A stretch of 64,000 bases of DNA from Sporolactobacillus sp. STSJ-5 (GCF_024385605.1 NZ_JANFOJ010000002.1:348570-412569); one strand, 5' to 3'. Shown: positions 37,588-46,982, counted from the first letter of the stretch. Numbers and translations: made by a program. Notes: generated from the letters alone by a model not told the origin.

Positions 37588-39022
37588 GACGTCTCGCCCC
37601 CTTGTTGCTTTTGATCAGCGTGTCTTTGACCAGCTTTCCTTGATCAATGGTCAACGTACGTGTCGCAAAGCGGCTGACAATTTCCATTTCATGAGTCACC
37701 ATAATGATCGTTGTCCCCTCCTGTCTCAATTGTTGAAACAGGTCTAGCAAGGCAAACGTGTTTCTCGCGTCTTGTCCAAACGTCGGTTCGTCCAAAATCA
37801 GAACATCCGGATGATTAATCATCGCGGAGGCAACACTGAGCCTTCGTTTTTGACCGACAGACAACTGAAACGGATGCTGCATTCGCTGTTCTTCAAGGGC
37901 ATATCGCTCCAGAGACTGATCCACCCTTTGCGTGATTTCATCCTCATTCATTTTTTTAATACGGAGACTAAAAGCAAGCTCATCCTCGACGCTGTCCGCA
38001 ACAAACTGATACTCAGGATTTTGAAAAACAAACTGCACATGATCCTCGGGATGCTGAAATGCCCAACACAGTTTTCCTTTTGTATGAAGAAGTCCCATAA
38101 TTCCTTCAATCATTGTACTTTTACCGGCTCCGTTTTCACCAATAATCGCGATCCATTCCCCTCGATGGATCATAAGTTCTTCAATGGAGAGTTTCACACA
38201 TTTCTGATGCAATACCTCAAAATGATTCAATTCAAGGATAAGTTCTCCAAATGTGCCGTCACTCTTTTGAAATTGTTTCTCTTCATATCCATTCCATACG
38301 CCAGGATACCAAATACCGAAATCATCGAGTTTTTCATGATAGCGTGCCAGAGTCGTTTCTTTCGGACCATCCGCAAAAATTTCACCATCGTGATTGAATA
38401 AGACAACACGATCAATAAAATCAAGTACATGATCGATTTTATGCTCGACTACAATTAATGTGCGGCCGTTTCCGATACGCCGAACCGTTTGCCAAAGCTG
38501 CACCGTCCCCTTCGGATCGAGCAGAGCAGTCGGTTCATCTAAAAAGAGTACATCAGGTTCAAGTGCAAGCACACTGGCAATTGCCAGACGCTGTTTCATA
38601 CCGCCTGAAAGTGTTCGAATCAACTGATGACTGTTCTCTAATTTAAGATTGACCATATCCAAATAGTGCTGAATTAATTTGTGCATCCGACTACGTGGAA
38701 TGCTTCGATTTTCAAGTACAAAGGCAATTTCTTCATCAACATAAGGCATGCAGAATTGTGTATCCGGATCTTGAAAGATAAATCCCCAATTATCCGGTAT
38801 AGCATGTCGATCAGCACGCATGGGCAATTCAACACTGTCAGGAACAAGACCAGAAAGCACCTGCAAGAGCGTTGATTTTCCGCAACCGGAAGGACCAAGC
38901 AATAGAATCTTTTCACCTTTGTGATAATCCAGGGAAAGATCTTTAAAAAGCATCGACTTTTTCTTCGGAAATGCGAGACGAAGATTTGTAACGCCCCAAC
39001 TTTCCCGATCATTTAAGGACAT
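37547..39022 (-). CDS. ykoD: ECF transporter ATPase YkoD, two fused ABC domains
   Basis: 491 residues holding two nucleotide-binding domains. The first has GPSGCGKSTL, LSGGMKQRLAIA and LFLDEPTALLDP. The second has GENGAGKSTM, LSVGQKRRLSVA (LSVGQ instead of LSGGQ) and LILDEPTFGQD. One chain therefore replaces the usual EcfA1/EcfA2 pair. It overlaps ykoE by 14 nt and ykoC by 41 nt, a tightly coupled operon. Confidence 0.9.
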   Translation of the reverse strand: MSLNDRESWGVTNLRLAFPKKKSMLFKDLSLDYHKGEKILLLGPSGCGKSTLLQVLSGLVPDSVELPMRADRHAIPDNWGFIFQDPDTQFCMPYVDEEIAFVLENRSIPRSRMHKLIQHYLDMVNLKLENSHQLIRTLSGGMKQRLAIASVLALEPDVLFLDEPTALLDPKGTVQLWQTVRRIGNGRTLIVVEHKIDHVLDFIDRVVLFNHDGEIFADGPKETTLARYHEKLDDFGIWYPGVWNGYEEKQFQKSDGTFGELILELNHFEVLHQKCVKLSIEELMIHRGEWIAIIGENGAGKSTMIEGIMGLLHTKGKLCWAFQHPEDHVQFVFQNPEYQFVADSVEDELAFSLRIKKMNEDEITQRVDQSLERYALEEQRMQHPFQLSVGQKRRLSVASAMINHPDVLILDEPTFGQDARNTFALLDLFQQLRQEGTTIIMVTHEMEIVSRFATRTLTIDQGKLVKDTLIKSNKGARRLGYGFDEHEHVIF

Positions 39023-39605
39023 TGTAATCTTCCTTGGTCACCGGCCGAAGCGATTGAGTAACACCAGTTTTTTCCAGGCCTTTCACCAATGCGTATGGAA
39101 ATAATCCGGAAAAAAGTACGGATCCAATGACACGAAATACCAAGTACAGAATTAAGTTCCATCCTGCAAGAAGTGGAAGATAGGCATAACCTGCATCCAA
39201 GATGATTGACGCGATCAGCGCTGCAAATGCGGATAAAGAAGCGATGCCAAGCGAGAATTTCTTATAACGCCAAGCAGCAAAAACCGCTTCTGAAAATGCA
39301 CCTTGGAGTAAACCATAATAAAGATTGATGACACCTCCGCTCCCGGCAAAAAGCATTTCAGCAAGTGCTGCTGCTGTTTCAGCAAGAAATGCAACACCAG
39401 GTTTGCGAATGAGCAGCGCTGCAAATGGCGCGGCGATAAACCAAATACCGTAAAGCAGTGCGTCTAAGTGCAAACCGAATGGTTTTACCAAGTCATAAAC
39501 CGGTCCCAGCAGTCGAAAAACCAAACCGAAAACTAATGCGATAACAATGGTTACAAGAATGTCAGATAAATTAAGCCTTAAATTAGTGTTTTTTCCCTTA
39601 CTCAT
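39009..39605 (-). CDS. ykoE: ECF transporter substrate-binding subunit YkoE (thiamine/HMP)
   Basis: 198-residue S-component with about six transmembrane helices (ILVTIVIALVFGLVFRLLGP, GIWFIAAPFAALLI, GLLQGAFSEAVFAAW). The N-terminal placement of VYDLVKPFGLHLDALLYGIW is typical of YkoE. ATG 39605 is preferred with GAGGGGG 9 nt upstream. Control by the TPP riboswitch points to thiamine or its pyrimidine moiety as substrate. Confidence 0.9.
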   Translation of the reverse strand: MSKGKNTNLRLNLSDILVTIVIALVFGLVFRLLGPVYDLVKPFGLHLDALLYGIWFIAAPFAALLIRKPGVAFLAETAAALAEMLFAGSGGVINLYYGLLQGAFSEAVFAAWRYKKFSLGIASLSAFAALIASIILDAGYAYLPLLAGWNLILYLVFRVIGSVLFSGLFPYALVKGLEKTGVTQSLRPVTKEDYNVLK

Positions 39606-39674
39606 GGTACGTTTCCCCCTCATTAATCATTTTTTTGGTTCATCCATTCCCTAAAGAAAAGGTCGATGAAAACG

Positions 39675-39706
39675 CAAAAAACCGCTTTCATTGATAGTGA
39701 AAGCGG
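39675..39706 (-). terminator. Expression-platform terminator of the TPP riboswitch
   Basis: CCGCTTTCA / TGAAAGCGG (9 bp) followed by TTTTTTG on the minus strand. TPP binding should favour this hairpin and shut off ykoEDC. Confidence 0.88.
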
Positions 39707-39721
39707 ATCTAAATTCATCAT

Positions 39722-39810
39722 GAACCACTTTCCTACGCTGGTATTACCCAGATCAGGTCCAAGGGTCAGGACGAATCCCTCTCAGCAAAAGCACCCCTAG
39801 TGGACGAACT
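39722..39810 (-). ncRNA. TPP (THI-box) riboswitch
   Basis: Minus-strand order: ACTAGGGGTGC, GCTGAGAGGGA, a variable arm, GACCCTTGGACCTGATCTGG, GTAATACCAGCGTAGGAAAG. These are the universal THI-box blocks. It precedes the ykoE start by about 115 nt. Confidence 0.97.
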
Positions 39811-39976
39811 ATTCAATTATTTAATTTGCAAATTAACAATACTACATCCTTAAGCATTCATCAAGAAATAAGGCTGCTGATTTCATTTGGATAGTCAAAA
39901 GCATTATCCCGAAATGAATAGAATTCGATTTACCTTGTCAAGCTAAGAAAAAAGTAAAAGTATTGGAGTTCTGCAC

Positions 39977-40528
39977 ATGCTTCGGATGACACATCAACAT
40001 TTAACAACTCTGATTATTGTTCTGCTGCTCTTTTTTCTTCACCCAGTGGCAACCCATGCCGCCAATATCAACCAGCTTATAAAAGCTGAACCTTTTACGA
40101 GTAGCACATTAATGAAGCAGGAATCAGATCTGATTATTTTCACGCATCTGGATCAAAACGTGAGAAAATGGGACACCGGTCGTCGATTGTCTTCTGGTGC
40201 ACGCTTTATCAATGCAGAACAAACACTCCAAATCCATGATGTATTAAAAGGTCAGGCACCTTCACCAGCTTTGCTGCTGACCACTGGCATTGATCCCCTG
40301 CCTGGCCCGCACGATCCGATCAATGAGCAATATACAGGAGCGCTTGCAGACGGAGATTACGTTTTATTTCTCAAACGTTTTCACAATTCACAGCGTTTCA
40401 TTTTGAGCGGTGGTTTCTGTGCTGTTTATCCGATTGTCTCCGGGAAAATCATCGCACTGGATGAAGGATTTAAACAATTCTCCGGAATGACAGTTTCTGA
40501 ATTAGAGCAATGGCTTTCATCCCATTAA
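39977..40528 (+). CDS. Secreted protein of unknown function
   Basis: 183 residues. A signal peptide is clear: short basic-poor N-terminus, hydrophobic core LTTLIIVLLLFFLHPV and cleavage near THA-A (about residue 29). The mature part has a beta-rich pattern with GDYVLFLKRFHNSQRFILSG and AVYPIVSGKIIALDEGF. I do not recognise a family. The region before the ATG holds the divergent TPP-riboswitch promoter. It is not obviously co-transcribed with the next small gene, 94 nt on. Confidence 0.68.
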   Translation: MLRMTHQHLTTLIIVLLLFFLHPVATHAANINQLIKAEPFTSSTLMKQESDLIIFTHLDQNVRKWDTGRRLSSGARFINAEQTLQIHDVLKGQAPSPALLLTTGIDPLPGPHDPINEQYTGALADGDYVLFLKRFHNSQRFILSGGFCAVYPIVSGKIIALDEGFKQFSGMTVSELEQWLSSH

Positions 40529-40622
40529 TTCAACTATTTTTTGCCGATCTCCGATTCAAGGAATAATTTGACCGGACAAGCCATATAGTCTATCAAAAGC
40601 AATTGATTAGGGGGAACCGGCA

Positions 40623-40826
40623 GTGGAAAAAACAAGCACAGCATCATTCCTAAAAAAGCAAACACAAGTCTCAGATCGGATGCAACAACTTTCTAAGAAA
40701 GTCGATCAGTTTTCTGCTGAAGAATGTCTTGATTGGATTACAAAGGTCATGTACCGTGCCATTTTATTTTTAGGCATCCCCTATTTTCTCTACGTTCTTG
40801 TTTCATTTATTCGGATGGCAAGTTAA
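40623..40826 (+). CDS. Small single-pass membrane protein
   Basis: 67 residues: a charged helical N-terminus (about 1-42) and one transmembrane helix near the C-terminus (AILFLGIPYFLYVLVSFIRM). GTG start with TAGGGGG 8 nt before. Its stop overlaps the end of the convergent yppE-like gene. Function unknown. Confidence 0.6.
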   Translation: MEKTSTASFLKKQTQVSDRMQQLSKKVDQFSAEECLDWITKVMYRAILFLGIPYFLYVLVSFIRMAS

Positions 40827-41209
40827 TGCTCCGATCGTTCCTGTTCCAACTGATCCAATATATTGGTGAGCACATAGTCAATTGATTTAATCGTTTCATA
40901 AAATCTTCTTCTTCTCGTGTCCTTTTGAAAAGCAGTGACACAAATAATAGAGAGATTATCATAGGTATCCTTAATCTGGATTGGAAACACATACCTTGGC
41001 TTGGCAGTTCTCACCCATGTATCGGCTAGCGGCCGCCAAGCATCAAGCACGTGCTGCATTATATCTGCAAATGGTTTTACTTCACCATAAAAATCCGGCT
41101 GATAACGCTCAGTTTGTGTTCGTTCTGAAAATTGTCGATAGGCATTTTGATTTAATACCTGTAATTGACTTGTTGTATCTATTAATTTTTTTTCTGCTCG
41201 TTCGTGCAA
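40823..41209 (-). CDS. yppE: YppE-like (DUF1798) protein
   Basis: 128-residue helical protein with the pattern IKDTYDNLSIICVTAFQKDT, RRRRFYETIKSIDYVL, like Bacillus YppE (DUF1798), a four-helix protein of unknown role that lies next to recU in Bacillus. TTG start with GGAGTGAG upstream. The recU neighbourhood supports the call. Confidence 0.65.
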   Translation of the reverse strand: MHERAEKKLIDTTSQLQVLNQNAYRQFSERTQTERYQPDFYGEVKPFADIMQHVLDAWRPLADTWVRTAKPRYVFPIQIKDTYDNLSIICVTAFQKDTRRRRFYETIKSIDYVLTNILDQLEQERSEH

Positions 41210-41309
41210 AGTTCACTCACTCCATTAATTCATTTCTACCACTAGTGTACCATGATTGAACGGAGATGCTCTCGCCACTGCTCATGATGCATGTTGTGGC
41301 AGAAAGGTA

Positions 41310-41639
41310 TTAACCCAGCAATCGTTTTGTTTGCGCTTGCCACGGCTTGCTGCTTTCGTTAGCTGACGGCTTCTTCTCCATCGCTGTCCCAAATAGAACA
41401 TTTTCCAGTTGGAGCGAGTAATAGATACCTGTGCCTCTGGCAGCCTTAGTTAATAATTGATCGACTTTGCGTATTTTCTTCTCAGATTTTGCGAGTTTTT
41501 CTCTGCAAAAATCGAGATGTCCGCCAATGATCGCTTCATTTTTGCGGATGATCTTGTTTTCAATCTGATCGAGCTGCATCGTTAAATAATCAACTGTAAA
41601 GTCCATTTTCTTAATTGAAATTCCCTTCTGTTCGTCCAT
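41310..41639 (-). CDS. Conserved hypothetical helical protein near recU
   Basis: 109 residues, mostly amphipathic helix and coiled coil (FTVDYLTMQLDQIENKIIRK, KLAKSEKKIRKVDQLL), with a disordered C-terminus. ATG at 41639 with AAGGAATCC 7 nt before. It occupies the position of the small ypp genes (yppD-yppG) of Bacillus, but I cannot assign which, if any. Confidence 0.55.
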   Translation of the reverse strand: MDEQKGISIKKMDFTVDYLTMQLDQIENKIIRKNEAIIGGHLDFCREKLAKSEKKIRKVDQLLTKAARGTGIYYSLQLENVLFGTAMEKKPSANESSKPWQAQTKRLLG

Positions 41640-41885
41640 AAGGATTCCTTCTCTCAATGAGTGTCATGAGAAGGATTTCCCTGTGTCATTCAGATTCCCT
41701 GCATGATCGACAAAACTAGAACCAATCCTGCAAAACTAGTGAAATAGTGCGTTTTGTTGTGCAGACTCGCGTAAAAAACGAGAAAACTAACCTCTTTCAT
41801 GCGGACTTTGGTATACTGTTCTAAGAACTTAACTGTCATAAACCAGCTAATCTACGAAAATACCAGAAGGGAGCGTTTCCAGCTC

Positions 41886-42488
41886 ATGACCGTCTTTTAT
41901 CCGAATGGACAACCTTATAGAGGCCAAGAACGATCATTTGATAAAAAGACGGATTCCGAAGTCGCTTATGGACATCGCGGCATGACTTTGGAAGAAGATC
42001 TGAATGTTACGAACCGCTATTATATCGAGACCGACCAGGCAGTGATTTACAAAAAACCAACGCCGATTCAAATTGTTCATGTGGACTATCCAAAACGAAG
42101 CGCTGCGAAGATTACCGAAGCCTATTTTCGCCGAGCATCGACCACTGACTACAATGGTATATATAGAGGAAAATACATAGATTTTGAAGCTAAGGAAACC
42201 ACACACGCCCACTACATTCCTTTAAAGAATTTTCATGCCCATCAAGTTGAGCATATGAAACGAATTAAGCGCCATGGAGGAATCGGTTTTATTATCGTTA
42301 AATTTACGCAGAGTTCAGAGACATTCCTGCTCGATGCCGATTTTCTGGCAGCCTATTGGGATGCCTCCTTAATCGGCGGCAGAAAGTCAATTCCAAAACT
42401 GTTATTTCAGGATCATGGTCACCTGATTCCCCAAAACTATCTTCCTCGAATTGATTACCTTCGGGTCGTGAAAAAGGTATATTTTTGA
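41886..42488 (+). CDS. recU: Holliday junction resolvase RecU
   Basis: 200 residues, the size of Bacillus RecU (206). The core is present: RGMTLEEDLNVTNRYYI, KKPTPIQIVHVDYPKRSAA, the stalk region AYFRRASTTDYNGIYRGKYI and the metal site DFEAKET. It resolves crossovers in recombination and helps chromosome segregation. The ATG at 41886 matches the family start (MTVFYPNG); an upstream 29-codon extension is not conserved. It sits before ponA, the universal Bacillus order. Confidence 0.93.
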   Translation: MTVFYPNGQPYRGQERSFDKKTDSEVAYGHRGMTLEEDLNVTNRYYIETDQAVIYKKPTPIQIVHVDYPKRSAAKITEAYFRRASTTDYNGIYRGKYIDFEAKETTHAHYIPLKNFHAHQVEHMKRIKRHGGIGFIIVKFTQSSETFLLDADFLAAYWDASLIGGRKSIPKLLFQDHGHLIPQNYLPRIDYLRVVKKVYF

Positions 42489-42570
42489 GCTGGTCATAAT
42501 CTATGGGAACAATCGAATACTATGAAACGTAAACCATGGGACAGGTTTTTTTGGAAAGGTAGGATCAATC

Positions 42571-44910
42571 ATGGTTGAATACCATACACGAATGGAAAAA
42601 CGGCGTGCAGCCGAACAAGAGAAACAAAAAAGCAATAACAAAGCTCCGAAGAATAAAAAGAAAAGCGGCGGTAAAAAGCACTGGGTAAAACGGATTTTTA
42701 TCATCCTTCTTCTCACATTTTTATTTTTAATTCTTGCTGGAATAATATTTGTTCTCGCAGTTATTAAAGATGCGCCAAAGTTAAATGAAAATGCACTGCA
42801 TAATTCAATATCGTCTGTTATGTATGATCAAAATGGGAAAAAGGCGACTACTGTCGACTCGGGTCAGCATAAAACATATGCGAGTATTGATTCAATTCCT
42901 TTGACGGTGCAAGACGCTTATATTTCTACAGAAGACGTACGTTTTTACAAGCATATTGGAATTGATCCGATCCGAATCTTTGGTGCCGGCATCGCTCAGT
43001 TTACGAAAGGATATAAATCAGAAGGCGCCAGCACGATCACACAGCAGGTGGTTCGCAATGCGATGCTGACTCAAAACAAGACCTTTACGCGTAAGATTCA
43101 GGAAATGTATCTTGCCATTCAACTGGAGAAAAAATATACAAAAAAACAAATACTGGAAATGTATTTAAATCAGATTTATTTAGGAAGCGGCCCTACTTAT
43201 GGCGTTGCCGCAGCCTCCGAACGCTATTTTGGCAAGAACATTAAAAATGTGACACTGGAACAGGCTGCAATGCTGGCTGCAATGACCCGAAATCCCGGTT
43301 ATTACGATCCGATTAAACATCCGGAACAAGCTAAAGAACGACGCGATTTAGTTTTAGATTTGATGGTTCAAAATAAAGCAATTACAGCAGATGAAGCAGT
43401 GAAAGCTAAGGCTGTGAGCATGAAGCAAATGACCAAAGGCCACCGCACTGTTCCAGTGAGCAACAGAAAATACGGTGCATTTCTTGATTATGTGCGTCAT
43501 GAACTCGTTGATGTTAAGAAAGTGATCACTGAGCAAGAATTCAACTCCGGCGGCCTGAAAATCTACACAACGTTGGATCCTGAAATTCAAACTCAGACAC
43601 AAGATGTACTGAATAACAAACAAAACTATCCAAATGTACAGAACAATTTCAATGCCAGTGTTTCAGTAATTGATACGCAAACCGGCGCAATTCGCGCACT
43701 TGGCGGCGGAAGAAATTATAAATATTTATATACAAACTGGTCCTATAAAGGAAAAAGAAATATTGGATCAACAGCGAAACCGATCATGGATTACGGCCCT
43801 GCTATTGAGTATTTAAAGTGGCCGACTGACTATGAGGTCAATGACTCAAAGGATATTAAATATAGTTGGGGCAAGGAAATTAACGATTGGGACGGAAAAA
43901 CACTTGGGAAAATGACCATTCGCAAAGCGCTGTATCTGTCTCGAAATATTCCGGCTCTGCAAACCTTTCAGGAAGTGGATCAAGCTCTTGGAGGTACAAA
44001 AAGTATCCGTACATTTGCTGAAAAGCTTGGATTTACCAATAGTGTACTTAAAGATTTGGGTGAAAGCTACTCAATTGGCGGCGGATCTTTCACTTCTAAT
44101 CCGTTACAAATGTCTGCTGCTTATGCAGCATATGGAAATAACGGTATTTACAATCAGCCTTATGCGGTTCGAAAAATTGTCAAACCTGACGGTGAAGTCA
44201 TTCAACTTGATCATAAGCGCCATGTTGCGATGCATGATTACACAGCATATATGATTTCCGACATGCTCAAAGATACGATGACAAAAGGCACCGGTATCAG
44301 TGCCAATATTCCCGGAGCAAACCTTGCTGGGAAAACAGGGACAACAAATATTCCGAGCGACTATGCTGATCAGTTTAAAATCAATGGTAATGGACGATCA
44401 AGAGGTGCTTTGGATTCCTGGTTTGTCGGCTATAATACACGATTGACTACGGCCGTATGGACAGGTTATAACGCGGACAAAACCAAAATAGGCGACAAAA
44501 ACTACGGATCATATTTAGGACCGAATGAACAGGGCTATGCCAAGAGTATCTTTAAGGCGATTATGACTCAATACATGGTTGGTGCTCCGGACTTCACTAG
44601 ACCGAATTCGGTTACCGATCTTAGTAATGGAGAACTGGCTGTTAAGAATTCGACAATTACGAATCACTATAATAAAGCGGAAAGTAAACCAGAAGATGCC
44701 AGCAGCCCTGATTCATCAAGCAGTAGTGAAAGCAGTTCATCCGTACTTCCTGAGAGCAGCAGTTCAAGTGTACCGCCTGAAAGCAGCAGTGAAAGCAGTT
44801 CATCATCGATGCCTGAATCATCAGCACCACCGGAATCGTCTTCTGAACAGCCTGCTTCATCAGCTCCGGAAAGTTCTGCAGTAAGCACAGCACCAAGCAC
44901 AACACCGTAA
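42571..44910 (+). CDS. ponA: Penicillin-binding protein 1 (class A, PonA)
   Basis: 779 residues. A basic cytosolic head (1-40), one transmembrane helix (41-64), a GT51 glycosyltransferase domain with catalytic E121 (STEDVRFYKHIG) and QQVVRN, then a transpeptidase domain with S400-T-A-K403, S457-R-N and K588-T-G-T. The tail from about 705 is a Ser/Glu/Pro repeat. It polymerises and cross-links peptidoglycan and is the partner of GpsB. AAAGGTAGG lies 7 nt upstream of the ATG. It is 82 nt after recU. Confidence 0.95.
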   Translation: MVEYHTRMEKRRAAEQEKQKSNNKAPKNKKKSGGKKHWVKRIFIILLLTFLFLILAGIIFVLAVIKDAPKLNENALHNSISSVMYDQNGKKATTVDSGQHKTYASIDSIPLTVQDAYISTEDVRFYKHIGIDPIRIFGAGIAQFTKGYKSEGASTITQQVVRNAMLTQNKTFTRKIQEMYLAIQLEKKYTKKQILEMYLNQIYLGSGPTYGVAAASERYFGKNIKNVTLEQAAMLAAMTRNPGYYDPIKHPEQAKERRDLVLDLMVQNKAITADEAVKAKAVSMKQMTKGHRTVPVSNRKYGAFLDYVRHELVDVKKVITEQEFNSGGLKIYTTLDPEIQTQTQDVLNNKQNYPNVQNNFNASVSVIDTQTGAIRALGGGRNYKYLYTNWSYKGKRNIGSTAKPIMDYGPAIEYLKWPTDYEVNDSKDIKYSWGKEINDWDGKTLGKMTIRKALYLSRNIPALQTFQEVDQALGGTKSIRTFAEKLGFTNSVLKDLGESYSIGGGSFTSNPLQMSAAYAAYGNNGIYNQPYAVRKIVKPDGEVIQLDHKRHVAMHDYTAYMISDMLKDTMTKGTGISANIPGANLAGKTGTTNIPSDYADQFKINGNGRSRGALDSWFVGYNTRLTTAVWTGYNADKTKIGDKNYGSYLGPNEQGYAKSIFKAIMTQYMVGAPDFTRPNSVTDLSNGELAVKNSTITNHYNKAESKPEDASSPDSSSSSESSSSVLPESSSSSVPPESSSESSSSSMPESSAPPESSSEQPASSAPESSAVSTAPSTTP

Positions 44911-44950
44911 AAAAAGGATCCATCGAAAAAATCGATGGATCCTTTTTTTA
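44911..44950. terminator. Bidirectional terminator, ponA / ypoC
   Basis: A 16-bp stem AAAAAGGATCCATCGA / TCGATGGATCCTTTTT with a 5-nt loop. Confidence 0.93.
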
Positions 44951-44987
44951 ACTTTTTTTAATTGACTTATCAAAGTTTTAATCTTAA

Positions 44988-45521
44988 TCACGATTGATTT
45001 GATTCATGCCGCCTTAAATAAGAAGACCGCTTCTTTGTAAATTCCTGTTCCAATTCATCGAGTTGGACAAACGAAAGATATCGATCCGGTTGACTAAGCA
45101 GATAGCTAAGTCTCTCCTCAATGTTTAATGGCGCGAAAGGCAGCAACTGAATGCCCAGAAACAACTGCTGACTGTTCAATGTATTAACTGAATGTCCAAT
45201 TGACCAGAACAATTGGTCAATAAAGGCAGAGATAGATAGCAGCATGGGATCTTTTGCCTTTTTCTGCTCTCGAATATGAAACAGCTCTCGAATAGATTCT
45301 CTTTGCTTCATCCAATACTCATGAAAGTAATTTTCTTCTTTATTCCATGGCCAAACTGGAAGAATTTGCGGATTTGCATAATAACAAAGATCATACAGGA
45401 ACGGTATTTGAAACGTAACCTCTTCTTCTATAAAAGCGGACTCAATCAGCTGCTGATTCTTATAAAAAGGTGATACACGAAAAGACTCCGGGATTTCAAG
45501 TTTCTGTAGTGATTTTTCCAA
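44988..45521 (-). CDS. ypoC: YpoC-family protein
   Basis: 177 residues, mostly helical, with the conserved block YYANPQILPVWPWNKEENYF then EYWMKQRESI, as in Bacillus YpoC (about 165 aa). Role unknown; gene order dnaD-nth-ypoC is conserved. TTG start at 45521 with GGAGAGGGAG about 6 nt upstream. It overlaps the end of nth by 26 nt, so the two are translationally coupled. Confidence 0.82.
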   Translation of the reverse strand: MEKSLQKLEIPESFRVSPFYKNQQLIESAFIEEEVTFQIPFLYDLCYYANPQILPVWPWNKEENYFHEYWMKQRESIRELFHIREQKKAKDPMLLSISAFIDQLFWSIGHSVNTLNSQQLFLGIQLLPFAPLNIEERLSYLLSQPDRYLSFVQLDELEQEFTKKRSSYLRRHESNQS

Positions 45522-46173
45522 AGTCTCCCTCTCCTCTTTTCATCCTTTTCCTTCCTTCACGGCATACATCTAATAATGGACATTCAGGACAATTAGGATG
45601 CTGTGCTTTGCAGTGGTATCTGCCAAAAAAAATAAGCCGATGATGCGTTTCCGACCATTTTTCTCGAGGCAAGCGACGCATTAACGTTTTTTCCACTTCA
45701 AGAACACTGTCTTTCCAGCGACAAATACCCAGCCGTTTCGTCACTCTCTCAACATGCGTATCAACAGCGAGTGCCGGTTTGCCAAAAGCGACTGACATAA
45801 TCACATTCGCGGTCTTTCTCCCAATGCCGGGTAGTTTTATGAGTTCATCACGAGTCCTCGGCAGAACACCGCCATAATCTTCAATGAGCATTTGGCACAT
45901 TTGTCGGAGATGCTTTGCTTTATTTCGGTAGAGTCCGATTGAACGAATATCGTGTTGAAGTTCTTCAACTGAAACAGCGAGATAATCTTCAGGTTCATGG
46001 TATTTTTGAAACAGTGACGGGGTTACACGATTGACCAGTGCATCCGTACACTGTGCGGACAGCATGACCGCAATGGCAAGTTCAAAAGGATTGCTGTGAT
46101 TCAATTCACAATGCGCATTGGGGAACATGTCCGCAATCGTCTTCATGATGAAGTCAAACTGAGCCTGATTCAG
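45496..46173 (-). CDS. nth: Endonuclease III (DNA glycosylase/AP lyase)
   Basis: About 225 residues. Helix-hairpin-helix LIKLPGIGRKTANVIM with the catalytic lysine, catalytic aspartate in LAVDTHVERV, and a [4Fe-4S] cluster CKAQHPNCPECPLLDVC. It removes oxidised pyrimidines. Start problem: the only strong SD (TAAGGAGG) points to CTG at 46173, 8 nt downstream, which fits the Bacillus N-terminus. GTG at 46194 overlaps the dnaD stop but has no SD, and the first ATG is 35 nt past the SD. CTG is used here. Confidence 0.92.
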   Translation of the reverse strand: MNQAQFDFIMKTIADMFPNAHCELNHSNPFELAIAVMLSAQCTDALVNRVTPSLFQKYHEPEDYLAVSVEELQHDIRSIGLYRNKAKHLRQMCQMLIEDYGGVLPRTRDELIKLPGIGRKTANVIMSVAFGKPALAVDTHVERVTKRLGICRWKDSVLEVEKTLMRRLPREKWSETHHRLIFFGRYHCKAQHPNCPECPLLDVCREGRKRMKRGEGDFGKITTET

Positions 46174-46186
46174 TGCGGGTTCCTCC

Positions 46187-46885
46187 TTACTCACGTTTTT
46201 CCAGCCAATTATAGGTTGGCATTTTTGGCACATCATTAATATTGCGTGCAGTATTCGTTGAATGCTGCTGATGACTTCGTATTTTATCGCCGTGTGCCTT
46301 TGCTTGATCAAGTGTTTTGATTCCGTTCTTTTTCCAATCAAATAAAATTCGATCAATATATCGGAAATTCAGTTTTCCCGACACAACGGCTTCCCGCAGC
46401 GCTCCTTTAATCAGCGCAGGCGAATGGCGATCTTGATCCATCCACATTGCAAGTGTCTCACACTCGATCGGCGACAATGGTCGTCCGAATTCTGATTCAA
46501 ACAAAGTATACAATGTATCTTCGCTGTTCTTTGTCGGAGAATCAATTGTCTTTCCATAGGCAGACCGCAGCAGCTTCTCCCATAGTGGGTGAAGCGAATA
46601 GGCCTCTGCATACAGCTGCTGATCATTTTTTTGTACAATAGATAAGAAGCCCCCTTGGATGAGACTTCTGAGCAAATCAGCACAGGCTGTTTCATTTAAC
46701 GTCATACGCCTCGACAAATCATCAAAGGTAGGGAAATCATCACCTTTAGAAATAAAAGAATGCACTTGAATCAGCATCATACATTCTTGTTCGTTTAAAC
46801 CTATGTCATGATAATGTTCAATCAGCAAGGATGGTACATTAACACTCCCGGTTTCGACTAGTTTCAGCATGAATTCCATATCCAT
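46187..46885 (-). CDS. dnaD: DNA replication initiation protein DnaD
   Basis: 232 residues, identical in length to B. subtilis DnaD. N-terminal winged-helix DDBH1 (HYHDIGLNEQECMMLIQVHS, FPTFDDLSRRM) and C-terminal DDBH2 with LSPIECETLAMWMDQDRHSP and the YIDRILFDWKKNGIKT motif. It loads the helicase with DnaB and DnaI at primosomes and oriC. The start ATG at 46885 has AGGTG 7 nt before. Its stop overlaps or abuts nth. Confidence 0.93.
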   Translation of the reverse strand: MDMEFMLKLVETGSVNVPSLLIEHYHDIGLNEQECMMLIQVHSFISKGDDFPTFDDLSRRMTLNETACADLLRSLIQGGFLSIVQKNDQQLYAEAYSLHPLWEKLLRSAYGKTIDSPTKNSEDTLYTLFESEFGRPLSPIECETLAMWMDQDRHSPALIKGALREAVVSGKLNFRYIDRILFDWKKNGIKTLDQAKAHGDKIRSHQQHSTNTARNINDVPKMPTYNWLEKRE

Positions 46886-46982
46886 TAGCGACACCTCATG
46901 GTTCATTATAGCATGGATCAGTATTGATTGATGAATCACGTCATTGATCAATGAAATGTTTGCATTCAATGCCAAAGACAGT

